Shown: positions 1-4,435 of the stretch, piece after piece
Layout: every line of letters begins with the position of its first letter
Position numbering within the stretch: the stretch's first letter is position 1
Program-made: the position numbers and the translations under genes
Assembly: GCA_937901915.1 (NCBI GenBank)
Contig: CALGUD010000133.1
Location: 1 to 5,928, forward strand
Length of the DNA: 5,928 nt
Reading direction: 5' to 3'
Source: an uncultured Flavobacteriaceae bacterium
GTDB taxonomy: Bacteria; Bacteroidota; Bacteroidia; Flavobacteriales; Flavobacteriaceae
Notes under the pieces: model-generated
Databases searched by the model: none
Told to the model about the DNA's origin: nothing
The model's input: the letters and a program-made list of their open reading frames with translations, nothing else

Positions 1-1447
1 AAACCACAGTTCCGTAAGCAGTACCACTCATTCTGCCGTCGGATATACGAACCATATCTTTTATACCTTTCATGATGAGTTTTTCGGGTAGGTCAACATT
101 GCCTACTTCAGGCATTCCCGGGTATCCTTTCGGACCTACGCCTTTGAGCACGATCACACAATTTTCATCTATATCCAGGTTTGGGTCATCAATACGGGCA
201 TGATAATCTTCCATACTCTCAAAAACTACGGCACGGCCCCTGTGGTTCATAAGTCTTTCCGAAGCAGCAGAAGGTTTTATAACAGCCCCGTTTTCACAAA
301 GATTTCCTTTTAATACCGCAATTCCTGCATTTTGCTGAAAAGGTTTGTCAATAGTAGCAATTACATCGTCATTGTAACAAGGGCATTCGTCGTAATTTTC
401 CCTGAACGTCTTCCCGTTTACGGTTATGATATCACTATGTAACCGATCGCGTAGTTCTTTTAAAACAATCGGAAGTCCACCTGCATAATAAAAATCTTCC
501 ATGAGGTGTTTACCGGCAGGCATTAAATTCACTAAAAGCGGAACATTGCTTCCTATTTTATCAAAATCTTCCAGTTGCAGGTCAACCCCTATTCTTCTGG
601 CAATGGCAATTAAGTGTATGATGAGGTTCGTAGAACCTCCTACTGCAGCATTTGCAATAATGGAATTTTCAAAAGCTTCCCTGGTAAGTATTTTAGACAG
701 GGTGAGATCTTCATTGACCATTTCTACAATACGTCTGCCGGACAATTGGGCAAAAACTTTTTTGCGGGAATCGGCAGCAGGGATGGAAGAGAAACCGGGT
801 AATGTTAATCCCAGCGCCTCGGCCATAGTAGCCATTGTTGATGCGGTTCCCATGGTGTTGCAATGTCCAATACTCCGGGCTGCACAAACTTCGGCTTCGG
901 TAAAATCTTTTTCGGAGAATTCTCCGGTTTTGTTTTTTTCTTTGATCATCCAGTTGAATGATCCTGACCCGATGGTTCCGCCCCTGAAACGGCCGTTTAA
1001 CATAGGACCTCCCGGCACAACAATGGTTGGCAAGTCTACACTACAGGCGCCCATAATGGTAGAAGGTGTAGTTTTATCACATCCGGTTAAAAGTACAATT
1101 CCATCCAGCGGATTAGCCCGGATAGATTCTTCAACATCCATACTGGCGAGATTGCGGAATAACATGGTGGTTGGCCTCATAATGGTTTCCCCGAGAGACA
1201 TTACAGGGAATTCAAAAGGAACCCCACCTGCTTCAACAACTCCCCTTTTTACTACTTCTGCAAAATCTCTTAAATGTCCGTTACATGGTGTGAGTTCGGA
1301 CCAGGTGTTGCAAATTCCAATAACGGGTTTGCCTTTAAAATAATCATCGGGATAGCCTTGATTGCGTAGCCATGAACGGTGTACAAAGCCCATTTTATCA
1401 TTTCCTCCGAACCATTCCTGACTTCTTAGTTTTTTTTTGGTGCTCAT
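1..1447 (-). CDS. IlvD/Edd-family sugar-acid dehydratase, L-arabinonate dehydratase-like (3' end cut by window edge)
   Basis: Reverse-strand reading from the ATG at 1447-1445 stays open for 482 codons to the left edge, so the C-terminal part is missing. The family removes water from 2,3-dihydroxy acids using an Fe-S cluster and Mg2+ in the cytoplasm. Visible motifs are the N-terminal RSQEWFGG, TPCNGH with C55, TGCDKTTPS with C123-D124-K125, GHCNTMGTAST with C196, AVGGSTN near 268-274, LVNLMPAGK near 305-313, KPSAAS near 391-396, GPKGYPGMPE near 438-447 and RISDGRMSGTAYGT near 467-480. C55, C123 and C196 fit the three cluster ligands, and S474 fits the catalytic serine of the family. From memory, the overall pattern is closest to Rhizobium L-arabinonate dehydratase, which carries a [2Fe-2S] cluster. 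Substrate is inferred; D-xylonate, L-fuconate or a related sugar acid is possible. The start is set by MSTKKKLRSQEW, which matches the family N-terminus. Likely part of a sugar-acid catabolic locus continuing to the left. Confidence 0.93.
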   Translation of the reverse strand, partial: MSTKKKLRSQEWFGGNDKMGFVHRSWLRNQGYPDDYFKGKPVIGICNTWSELTPCNGHLRDFAEVVKRGVVEAGGVPFEFPVMSLGETIMRPTTMLFRNLASMDVEESIRANPLDGIVLLTGCDKTTPSTIMGACSVDLPTIVVPGGPMLNGRFRGGTIGSGSFNWMIKEKNKTGEFSEKDFTEAEVCAARSIGHCNTMGTASTMATMAEALGLTLPGFSSIPAADSRKKVFAQLSGRRIVEMVNEDLTLSKILTREAFENSIIANAAVGGSTNLIIHLIAIARRIGVDLQLEDFDKIGSNVPLLVNLMPAGKHLMEDFYYAGGLPIVLKELRDRLHSDIITVNGKTFRENYDECPCYNDDVIATIDKPFQQNAGIAVLKGNLCENGAVIKPSAASERLMNHRGRAVVFESMEDYHARIDDPNLDIDENCVIVLKGVGPKGYPGMPEVGNVDLPEKLIMKGIKDMVRISDGRMSGTAYGTVV

Positions 1448-1495
1448 TAATTTTTGGTTGGTTTTTTATTAATGTCTAAATTACACTTATTATGG

Positions 1496-1541
1496 TAAAT
1501 TTATAACTTAAGATTTTAAATTTCACAAAAACACAAAGTTA
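1496..1541 (-). promoter_or_regulatory. candidate promoters of the dehydratase gene
   Basis: Two Bacteroidota-type candidates read leftward. Nearer the gene, TAAATTTA (1503-1496) has TTG at 1528-1526 with a 22-base spacer; it differs from TAnnTTTG only in the last base. Farther up, TAACTTTG (1541-1534) is a perfect -7 match but has no TTG at the expected distance, only a TTC about 19 bases upstream. The nearer candidate gives a leader of roughly 40-45 bases. A 7-base inverted repeat (AAATTTA at 1497-1503, TAAATTT at 1517-1523) lies in the nearer promoter and could be an operator, but the region is very AT-rich. Confidence 0.3.
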
Positions 1542-1550
1542 GTTAAATAA

Positions 1551-1576
1551 TTGACGAATAGAATTATGTACTTTTG
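1551..1576 (+). promoter_or_regulatory. candidate promoter of the exported-protein gene
   Basis: TACTTTTG at 1569-1576 matches the Bacteroidota -7 consensus TAnnTTTG exactly. TTGAC begins at 1551, leaving a 15-base spacer that is a little shorter than the usual 17-23. It lies 19 bases upstream of the ATG at 1596, so the leader would be very short. No Shine-Dalgarno sequence sits at a useful distance; the AGGA at 1591-1594 nearly touches the ATG. Confidence 0.45.
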
Positions 1577-1595
1577 CAATATTATTATATAGGAT

Positions 1596-2216
1596 ATGAA
1601 AAAAGTGGTGTTATTACTTTTATTGTTTTTTGTTTTCCATCCGGTAATGTCTCAAAAGTTTAAAAAGTACCCGATTAAATCGGGAATTATTGAATATGAA
1701 ACAGATGTCATGGGAAGTAAGGGATCATTAGTGATCTATTGGGATGATTATGGTTATTATGAAAAACAGGTTGATGTAGCCCCCGGATTTGCAGATGAAG
1801 ATAAAGTAGAAACCAGCACCATTCTGTTTAAGGGTTCAAAACAGTATGTTTGGAAGGAGAGCGATGAAACTATCAGGGCATTTACAAATCCAATCGCAAA
1901 AATATGGGACGAAAAAGGCTACCAGGGCAATGAAGCAATTACCTTGGGAGAGGATTTAATGAAACAAATGTTCGGAGCTCCTATGAAAGGGAAAAGAGAA
2001 TTTCTTGGCAAGGAATGTGACGTTTTTATAAACGAAGCAATGAAATTAGAAGCTTTGGGGTGGAACGGGCTCACTTTAATGGTAAACATAGGAAACCTGT
2101 CTTCTGAAACAGCAACCAGTATTGAAACAGATATTGATATTCCCGAAGGCACTTTTGATTTACCGGCGGATAAAAAAGTAAATGAAACAGGCGGGATTAT
2201 ACTTCCTAAGAATTGA
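1596..2216 (+). CDS. exported protein of unknown function
   Basis: A 206-residue protein that I cannot assign to a named family with confidence. Residues 1-19 are a clear signal peptide: MKK, a Leu/Val/Phe hydrophobic core, then HPVMS with cleavage probable before Q20. There is no lipobox cysteine, so the mature protein should be periplasmic or outer-membrane associated rather than a lipoprotein. The mature part begins with KSGIIEYE near 28-35 followed by YWDDYGYYEKQ near 48-58, and later has REFLGKECDVF near 134-144, WNGLTLMVNI near 156-165 and a SIETDIDIP segment near 175-183. The IEYE...YWDDYG...FLGKxCDV layout resembles uncharacterised Bacteroidota secreted proteins, perhaps with a LolA/DUF4412-like beta-sheet fold; that is an inference from pattern only. 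One cysteine (C141) remains in the mature chain. The start is fixed by the signal peptide. It diverges from the dehydratase gene and converges on mazF. Confidence 0.85.
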   Translation: MKKVVLLLLLFFVFHPVMSQKFKKYPIKSGIIEYETDVMGSKGSLVIYWDDYGYYEKQVDVAPGFADEDKVETSTILFKGSKQYVWKESDETIRAFTNPIAKIWDEKGYQGNEAITLGEDLMKQMFGAPMKGKREFLGKECDVFINEAMKLEALGWNGLTLMVNIGNLSSETATSIETDIDIPEGTFDLPADKKVNETGGIILPKN

Positions 2217-2269
2217 GTTACAGGATTAAATAAAGCTAATTCATGCCTAATAAATAGCGGGATAGCCCT

Positions 2270-2593
2270 TTAGTCTACAAAGGTTTCTTTTATTACTTCT
2301 TTGCATTTTTCAATTTCCGGATGTGTCAATTTTCCCAAAACTTTAATTATTCGGATTTTGTCAACTGTTCGAATTTGATCAATAGCAATCATTCCTTTTT
2401 TACTATTATGTTTAACTAAAACCCTTGTCGGATATTTTTTCAAATTCGTAGTCATTGGGGCAAGAACAATTGTGTTCAGGTATTTATTCATTTCATCAGG
2501 TGAAATAATTACGCAAGGTCTGGTCTTTTTTATTTCGCTTCCAACAGTAGGATCAAGGTTAACGAGAACGATTGAATATTGCTTTATTTCCAT
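2270..2593 (-). CDS. mazF: MazF/PemK-family toxin, endoribonuclease
   Basis: A 107-residue full-length member of the MazF/PemK family, whose members cut RNA at short sequence motifs and stop translation when the antitoxin is lost. Diagnostic stretches run in order: LVNLDPTVGSE (10-20), KKTRPCVIISPDE (22-34), TIVLAPMTT (41-49), PTRVLV (55-60) and IDQIRTVDKIRI (71-82). R25 of the TRP motif and T48 of the PMTT motif fall where the catalytic pair Arg25/Thr48 lies in Bacillus subtilis MazF, and E20 is also conserved, so the enzyme looks intact. The ATG at 2593-2591 lies inside the last codons of mazE (ATGGAAATAA shared, 10 bases), so the two are translationally coupled with the antitoxin first. 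The RNA cleavage motif cannot be predicted from sequence alone. Confidence 0.95.
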   Translation of the reverse strand: MEIKQYSIVLVNLDPTVGSEIKKTRPCVIISPDEMNKYLNTIVLAPMTTNLKKYPTRVLVKHNSKKGMIAIDQIRTVDKIRIIKVLGKLTHPEIEKCKEVIKETFVD

Positions 2594-2829
2594 TCTTCAA
2601 GATTTTCATCTTCGAACACATCGTTCATTAACAATTTATCATCTTCGTTTTTGCTCATTTCTTTAAATTCCTTTTCCCAATTTTTTCTTGGCGAAGAAAT
2701 AGGTTTAAGAATAATATGCCCCTTTTCAAGAATCAATTCCACTTTATCCGTGATGTTATATTTTTCTAAAATGGTCTTGCTTAAACGAAGCCCTTTTGAG
2801 TTCCCGATTTTAATTATTGACGTTTCCAT
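2584..2829 (-). CDS. mazE: MazE-like antitoxin, AbrB-fold DNA-binding protein
   Basis: An 81-residue protein starting at METSIIKIGNSKG. An in-frame ATG 11 codons upstream (2862) exists, but the family begins at this point and the candidate promoter at 2849-2878 lies downstream of that earlier ATG, so the 2829 start is preferred. Residues 1-45 form the AbrB/MazE swapped-hairpin DNA-binding domain: IIKIGNSKGLRL near 5-16, LEKYNITDKVEL near 21-32 and GHIILKP near 37-43. The tail from about residue 46 is charged and acidic, with WEKEF at 51-55 and a terminal EDENLEEWK, as expected for the disordered part that wraps around and blocks MazF. The product should neutralise MazF and, with it, repress their shared promoter. 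It overlaps mazF by 10 bases. Confidence 0.92.
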   Translation of the reverse strand: METSIIKIGNSKGLRLSKTILEKYNITDKVELILEKGHIILKPISSPRKNWEKEFKEMSKNEDDKLLMNDVFEDENLEEWK

Positions 2830-2840
2830 ACTATTATAAA

Positions 2841-2861
2841 TGTTATTACAAAGTAAATACA
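2841..2861. promoter_or_regulatory. imperfect palindrome, candidate mazEF operator
   Basis: TGTTATTAC (2841-2849), three bases AAA, then GTAAATACA (2853-2861): 9-base arms that pair at 7 of 9 positions. It covers the -7 element of the mazEF promoter, so a bound MazE or MazEF complex would block transcription. The AT-rich composition makes chance symmetry possible. Confidence 0.4.
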
Positions 2862-2878
2862 TTTTATTGTGATATCAA
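2849..2878 (-). promoter_or_regulatory. candidate promoter of mazEF
   Basis: Reading leftward, TTG at 2878-2876 is followed after exactly 19 bases by TTACTTTG (2856-2849), which differs from TAnnTTTG by one base. The spacing is ideal for the Bacteroidota housekeeping sigma factor. The leader to the mazE ATG at 2829 would be short, about 12-15 bases. The -33 element lies inside the 3' end of the symE remnant. Confidence 0.5.
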
Positions 2879-3085
2879 AACTAATCCTATTAAACACAAC
2901 ATTTTGGGTGTATGAAAAGCTGTGACAGCATTATATTTGTTCTTTTCTTTTTGGCTGTCTAATGTAATAATGATTTTATTTTTCTTATGTTGAACTGTTA
3001 TTGATTGTCCGCAGTCAAAGCCCATGTCTTGAAGCCATTTTCCACAAAGCCGGATTTCAGGGAAGACAACATACCGGTGGTATAC
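2864..3085 (-). pseudogene. symE: SymE-family toxin remnant, N-terminus and start codon missing
   Basis: The reverse strand is open for 73 codons from just after the TGA at 3088-3086 to the TAA at 2866-2864. Its first 25 residues or so carry the SymE-family core: YHRYVVFPEIRLCGKWLQDM followed by GFDCGQSITV, then a KNKIIITLD strand. SymE proteins have an AbrB-like fold; E. coli SymE is an SOS-induced toxic protein that binds nucleic acid. The family normally has some 15-20 further residues before this core. Here no ATG, GTG or TTG occurs in frame before the methionine of LQDMGF, which lies past the conserved motif, so the piece is most likely a truncated pseudogene. The last 20 or so residues (AVTAFHTPKMLCLIGLVLIS) do not look like the family and may be run-on. 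It continues in the dinB frame after two stop codons. Confidence in the family is good; that it is non-functional is inferred. Confidence 0.7.
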
Positions 3086-3565
3086 TCATCATCGTTTGTA
3101 AAAAATGTAGTCTGAGACCAGGGGCTCAAGTCCGTTTTGCCTGAAGTCGCTTGCTATTTGTCCCCGGTGATAGGTTGAATGATTGATTACGTGAAAAAGC
3201 GTGTCGCGAATACTGTTATTAAAAGTGAGTCCATTTGTAGTTTTATAATTCATAATTTCGGTCAGGTCAAATTTGTTTAGTATGAGTAATGAATTCTCGT
3301 AGTTTGTTTTATCAATATCCATACATGTGAAAATTGGATGAATATCCCAAACTTTATAAGTTGCCTGGACAGCGTTGATTCTGCTGTTCCAAATATGGTG
3401 TGCATTGAGGATGTGGCTATATAATTTGATTGATTTTTCAGAAGTCTTGTTAGGATTTTCATTAAAAATAGTCCACAATCTTTGATTGGTGTGATGGTTG
3501 TATTCAAATAATTCTTTAAAAAATTCTTTCATTTTTTAAGGTGTTTCTGTGTGTTATCCGGTGGT
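3074..3565. repeat. 8-base direct repeat flanking dinB
   Basis: CCGGTGGT occurs at 3074-3081, inside the symE remnant, and again at 3558-3565, 25 bases before the dinB start codon. The copies lie just outside either end of dinB and may mark an insertion or recombination scar; a chance match cannot be excluded. Confidence 0.3.
3089..3532 (-). CDS. DinB-like putative metal-dependent protein
   Basis: A 147-residue protein of the DinB/YfiT-like four-helix-bundle superfamily, whose members bind a divalent metal through three histidines. Many are thiol S-transferases or hydrolases, and many have no known role; the name comes from a damage-inducible Bacillus gene and does not prove a part in DNA repair. 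Visible features are the N-terminal helix with FEYNHHTNQRLW (9-20), a second helix with LYSHILNAHHIWNSRI (37-52) holding the probable first ligand H40, and the C-terminal motif FHVINHSTYHRGQI (113-126) with H118 and H122 as the other two ligands. The ending DYIFYKR matches the usual end of this subfamily, so it is full length. It sits between parDE and the symE fragment with no overlap to either. Its stop TGA (3091-3089) is followed directly by a second TGA and then by the symE fragment in the same frame. No convincing promoter was found upstream. Confidence 0.88.
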   Translation of the reverse strand: MKEFFKELFEYNHHTNQRLWTIFNENPNKTSEKSIKLYSHILNAHHIWNSRINAVQATYKVWDIHPIFTCMDIDKTNYENSLLILNKFDLTEIMNYKTTNGLTFNNSIRDTLFHVINHSTYHRGQIASDFRQNGLEPLVSDYIFYKR

Positions 3566-3596
3566 GTTTTGATTTTAAGCTTGCTGCAACTCTTAT

Positions 3597-3629
3597 ATAA
3601 ACTCAATTAATTGCCCCAAATAAACTCAA
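3597..3629. repeat. two ATAAACTCAA direct repeats upstream of dinB
   Basis: ATAAACTCAA occurs at 3597-3606 and 3620-3629, a 23-base period close to two helical turns. The first copy overlaps a 10-base perfect palindrome CAATTAATTG (3604-3613). The position, 65-97 bases upstream of the dinB ATG, would suit a regulator site, but nothing identifies a binding protein. Confidence 0.35.
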
Positions 3630-3675
3630 CAATTTATTAAAAATAAGGAAAATGGGTTGATACAAGTTTTGAATG

Positions 3676-3689
3676 CAGAATTCAGAATT
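3676..3689. repeat. two copies of heptamer CAGAATT
   Basis: Two back-to-back CAGAATT units. The same heptamer, in a longer array, occurs at 5623-5653, about 1.95 kb away in another intergenic region. Confidence 0.6.
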
Positions 3690-3705
3690 AGTATGATCAA
3701 TAAAG

Positions 3706-3739
3706 AATAATAAAACTAACCGGGTTTTTTATTCGGTTA
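3706..3739 (-). terminator. probable terminator of parDE, overlapping the parE stop
   Basis: On the minus strand TAACCG (3739-3734) pairs with CGGTTA (3722-3717) across an 11-base loop, followed by GTTTTATTATT. The first arm includes part of the last parE codons, so the hairpin straddles the TAA at 3731-3729. The stem is only 6 bp with three G-C pairs, so termination may be partial. Confidence 0.5.
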
Positions 3740-4028
3740 TTTTGTTTTTCAAATCCATTCTTCCATGCAAAATTCTGGTTATCTCAATTATGTTCCTTTC
3801 TATTTTGCGGTAGAAGATTATATGCCGGTTTGTTTTTAGACCGAAAAGATTTGTTTCAATTCCGTCATAATTTTTGCCCAAACTTGGATCTTCAGCTATA
3901 TCTTTACAGTTGTCCAACAACATTCGGTAATACTTGTCCGCTTGTTCTTCCGACCATTTGTTAAATGTATAGTTCCAAATTTTATTCAAATCCTCAACAG
4001 CTTTCTTGGTCAAATAAAATTCAGCCAT
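3729..4028 (-). CDS. parE: ParE/RelE-superfamily toxin
   Basis: A 99-residue full-length toxin of the ParE/RelE superfamily. Diagnostic features in order: an N-terminal strand and helix YLTKKAVEDLNKIWNYT (5-21), WSEEQADKYYRMLLDNC (25-41), the PSLG turn (48-51), then the C-terminal strands NRHIIFYRK (67-75) and IIEITRILHGRMD (80-92). The long N-terminal helical hairpin and the RILHGRMD ending favour ParE, which poisons DNA gyrase, over RelE, a ribosome-dependent RNase, but the target cannot be proven here. Its ATG (4028-4026) overlaps the end of parD by 8 bases (ATGGCTGA), so the pair is translationally coupled. A probable terminator hairpin covers its stop codon. Confidence 0.94.
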   Translation of the reverse strand: MAEFYLTKKAVEDLNKIWNYTFNKWSEEQADKYYRMLLDNCKDIAEDPSLGKNYDGIETNLFGLKTNRHIIFYRKIERNIIEITRILHGRMDLKNKITE

Positions 4029-4272
4029 TTAGTTTCCTGTTAGCTTTTAACTTTTCAAGATTTTTTTGAGAATCAAAATCGTAAGCAATTCCACTGTCAA
4101 TTCCTTCTTTAATTGCATTTTTCAGAGCAATCACTTTACTTTCTTCATTCTCTAAAAGTCTTAGACCGGCACGAATTACTTCACTAACATTTTTGTAACG
4201 CCCTGCTGTTATCTGTGTTTGAACAAATTGTTCAAAATAATCTCCCAATGATATGGATGTGTTCTTACTCAT
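4021..4272 (-). CDS. parD: ParD-family antitoxin, ribbon-helix-helix
   Basis: An 83-residue member of the ParD (CC2985/CopG-like) antitoxin family. The N-terminal ribbon-helix-helix domain is clear: the strand NTSISLGDYF (4-13), helix EQFVQTQITAGRY (14-26), then the typical KNVSEVIRAGLRLLENEE (27-44). The C-terminal half, with AIKEGIDSGIAYDFD near 53-67 and a lysine-rich end, is the part that binds and neutralises ParE. As in other ParDE systems the dimer should bind operator DNA at its own promoter; a matching inverted repeat lies at 4295-4309. It is the first gene of the operon and overlaps parE by 8 bases. The start at 4272 gives the family-typical N-terminus. Confidence 0.94.
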   Translation of the reverse strand: MSKNTSISLGDYFEQFVQTQITAGRYKNVSEVIRAGLRLLENEESKVIALKNAIKEGIDSGIAYDFDSQKNLEKLKANRKLNG

Positions 4273-4288
4273 GGTTATTTATTTATTT

Positions 4289-4319
4289 CAAAAGTACCAA
4301 AAAATGGTAAATTTAACAA
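4289..4319 (-). promoter_or_regulatory. promoter of parDE
   Basis: Reading leftward, TTG at 4319-4317 is followed after 20 bases by TACTTTTG (4296-4289), a perfect match to TAnnTTTG. The start point would lie about 10 bases upstream of the parD ATG, a very short leader. This is the best promoter in the window. Confidence 0.6.
4295..4309. promoter_or_regulatory. perfect inverted repeat, candidate parDE operator
   Basis: TACCA (4295-4299), AAAAA, TGGTA (4305-4309): a perfect 5-base-arm palindrome. It lies in the promoter spacer and shares two bases with the -7 element, where a ribbon-helix-helix repressor such as ParD would block RNA polymerase. Confidence 0.5.
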
Positions 4320-4347
4320 ATTGCAGCTAAACCGTATATAATAGCGT

Positions 4348-4425
4348 TTTTTTAGTTGTTTTGTAAAAAGGACTAAAAAATTCCGGATTTAACACAACAA
4401 CTTAGTAACTCAATAACCTAATAAC
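4348..4425. repeat. AT-rich inverted repeat and degenerate octamer array
   Basis: Intergenic DNA between parD and the oxidoreductase stop. TTTTTTAGT (4348-4356) is the reverse complement of ACTAAAAAA (4372-4380), a 9-bp stem with a 15-base loop but no U-run after it on either strand. From 4402 to 4425 three octamers TTAGTAAC, TCAATAAC and CTAATAAC form a degenerate tandem repeat, perhaps with a fourth (ACAACAAC) before them. No function is evident. Confidence 0.4.
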
Positions 4426-4435
4426 CAAACTCTTA

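Larger units (their letters stand above)
3533..3728. other. intergenic region between parE and dinB
   Basis: A 196-base AT-rich gap with no gene on either strand. It holds the direct repeat at 3597-3629, a two-unit AATTCAG-type repeat at 3676-3689 and the left arm of the hairpin that probably ends parDE transcription. A TTTATTTG on the minus strand near 3619-3626 is one base off the -7 consensus but has no TTG at the right distance. Confidence 0.6.

Noticed and set aside
501..1343. Long plus-strand open frame of 280 codons opposite the dehydratase
   Set aside because: The minus strand encodes a strongly conserved dehydratase across the same bases; the plus frame has no recognisable domain and is a shadow.
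1919..2152. 77-codon minus-strand frame inside the exported-protein gene
   Set aside because: Antisense shadow of a gene with a clear signal peptide; no independent support.
2249..2274. Possible terminator hairpin GGGATAGCCC between the exported-protein gene and mazF
   Set aside because: The stem is only three G-C pairs, and the outer CTAA/TTAG pairing needs an 8-base bulge; too weak to call.
2830..2862. Upstream ATG adding 11 residues to MazE
   Set aside because: The extra residues do not resemble the family, and the candidate promoter lies downstream of that ATG.
3277..3507. 76-codon frame in another phase within dinB
   Set aside because: Fully contained in dinB and lacks any motif; an overlapping shadow.
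4348..4380. Inverted repeat TTTTTTAGT/ACTAAAAAA as terminator of the oxidoreductase gene
   Set aside because: The stem is nearly all A-T and no U-run follows it on the minus strand; kept only as a repeat.
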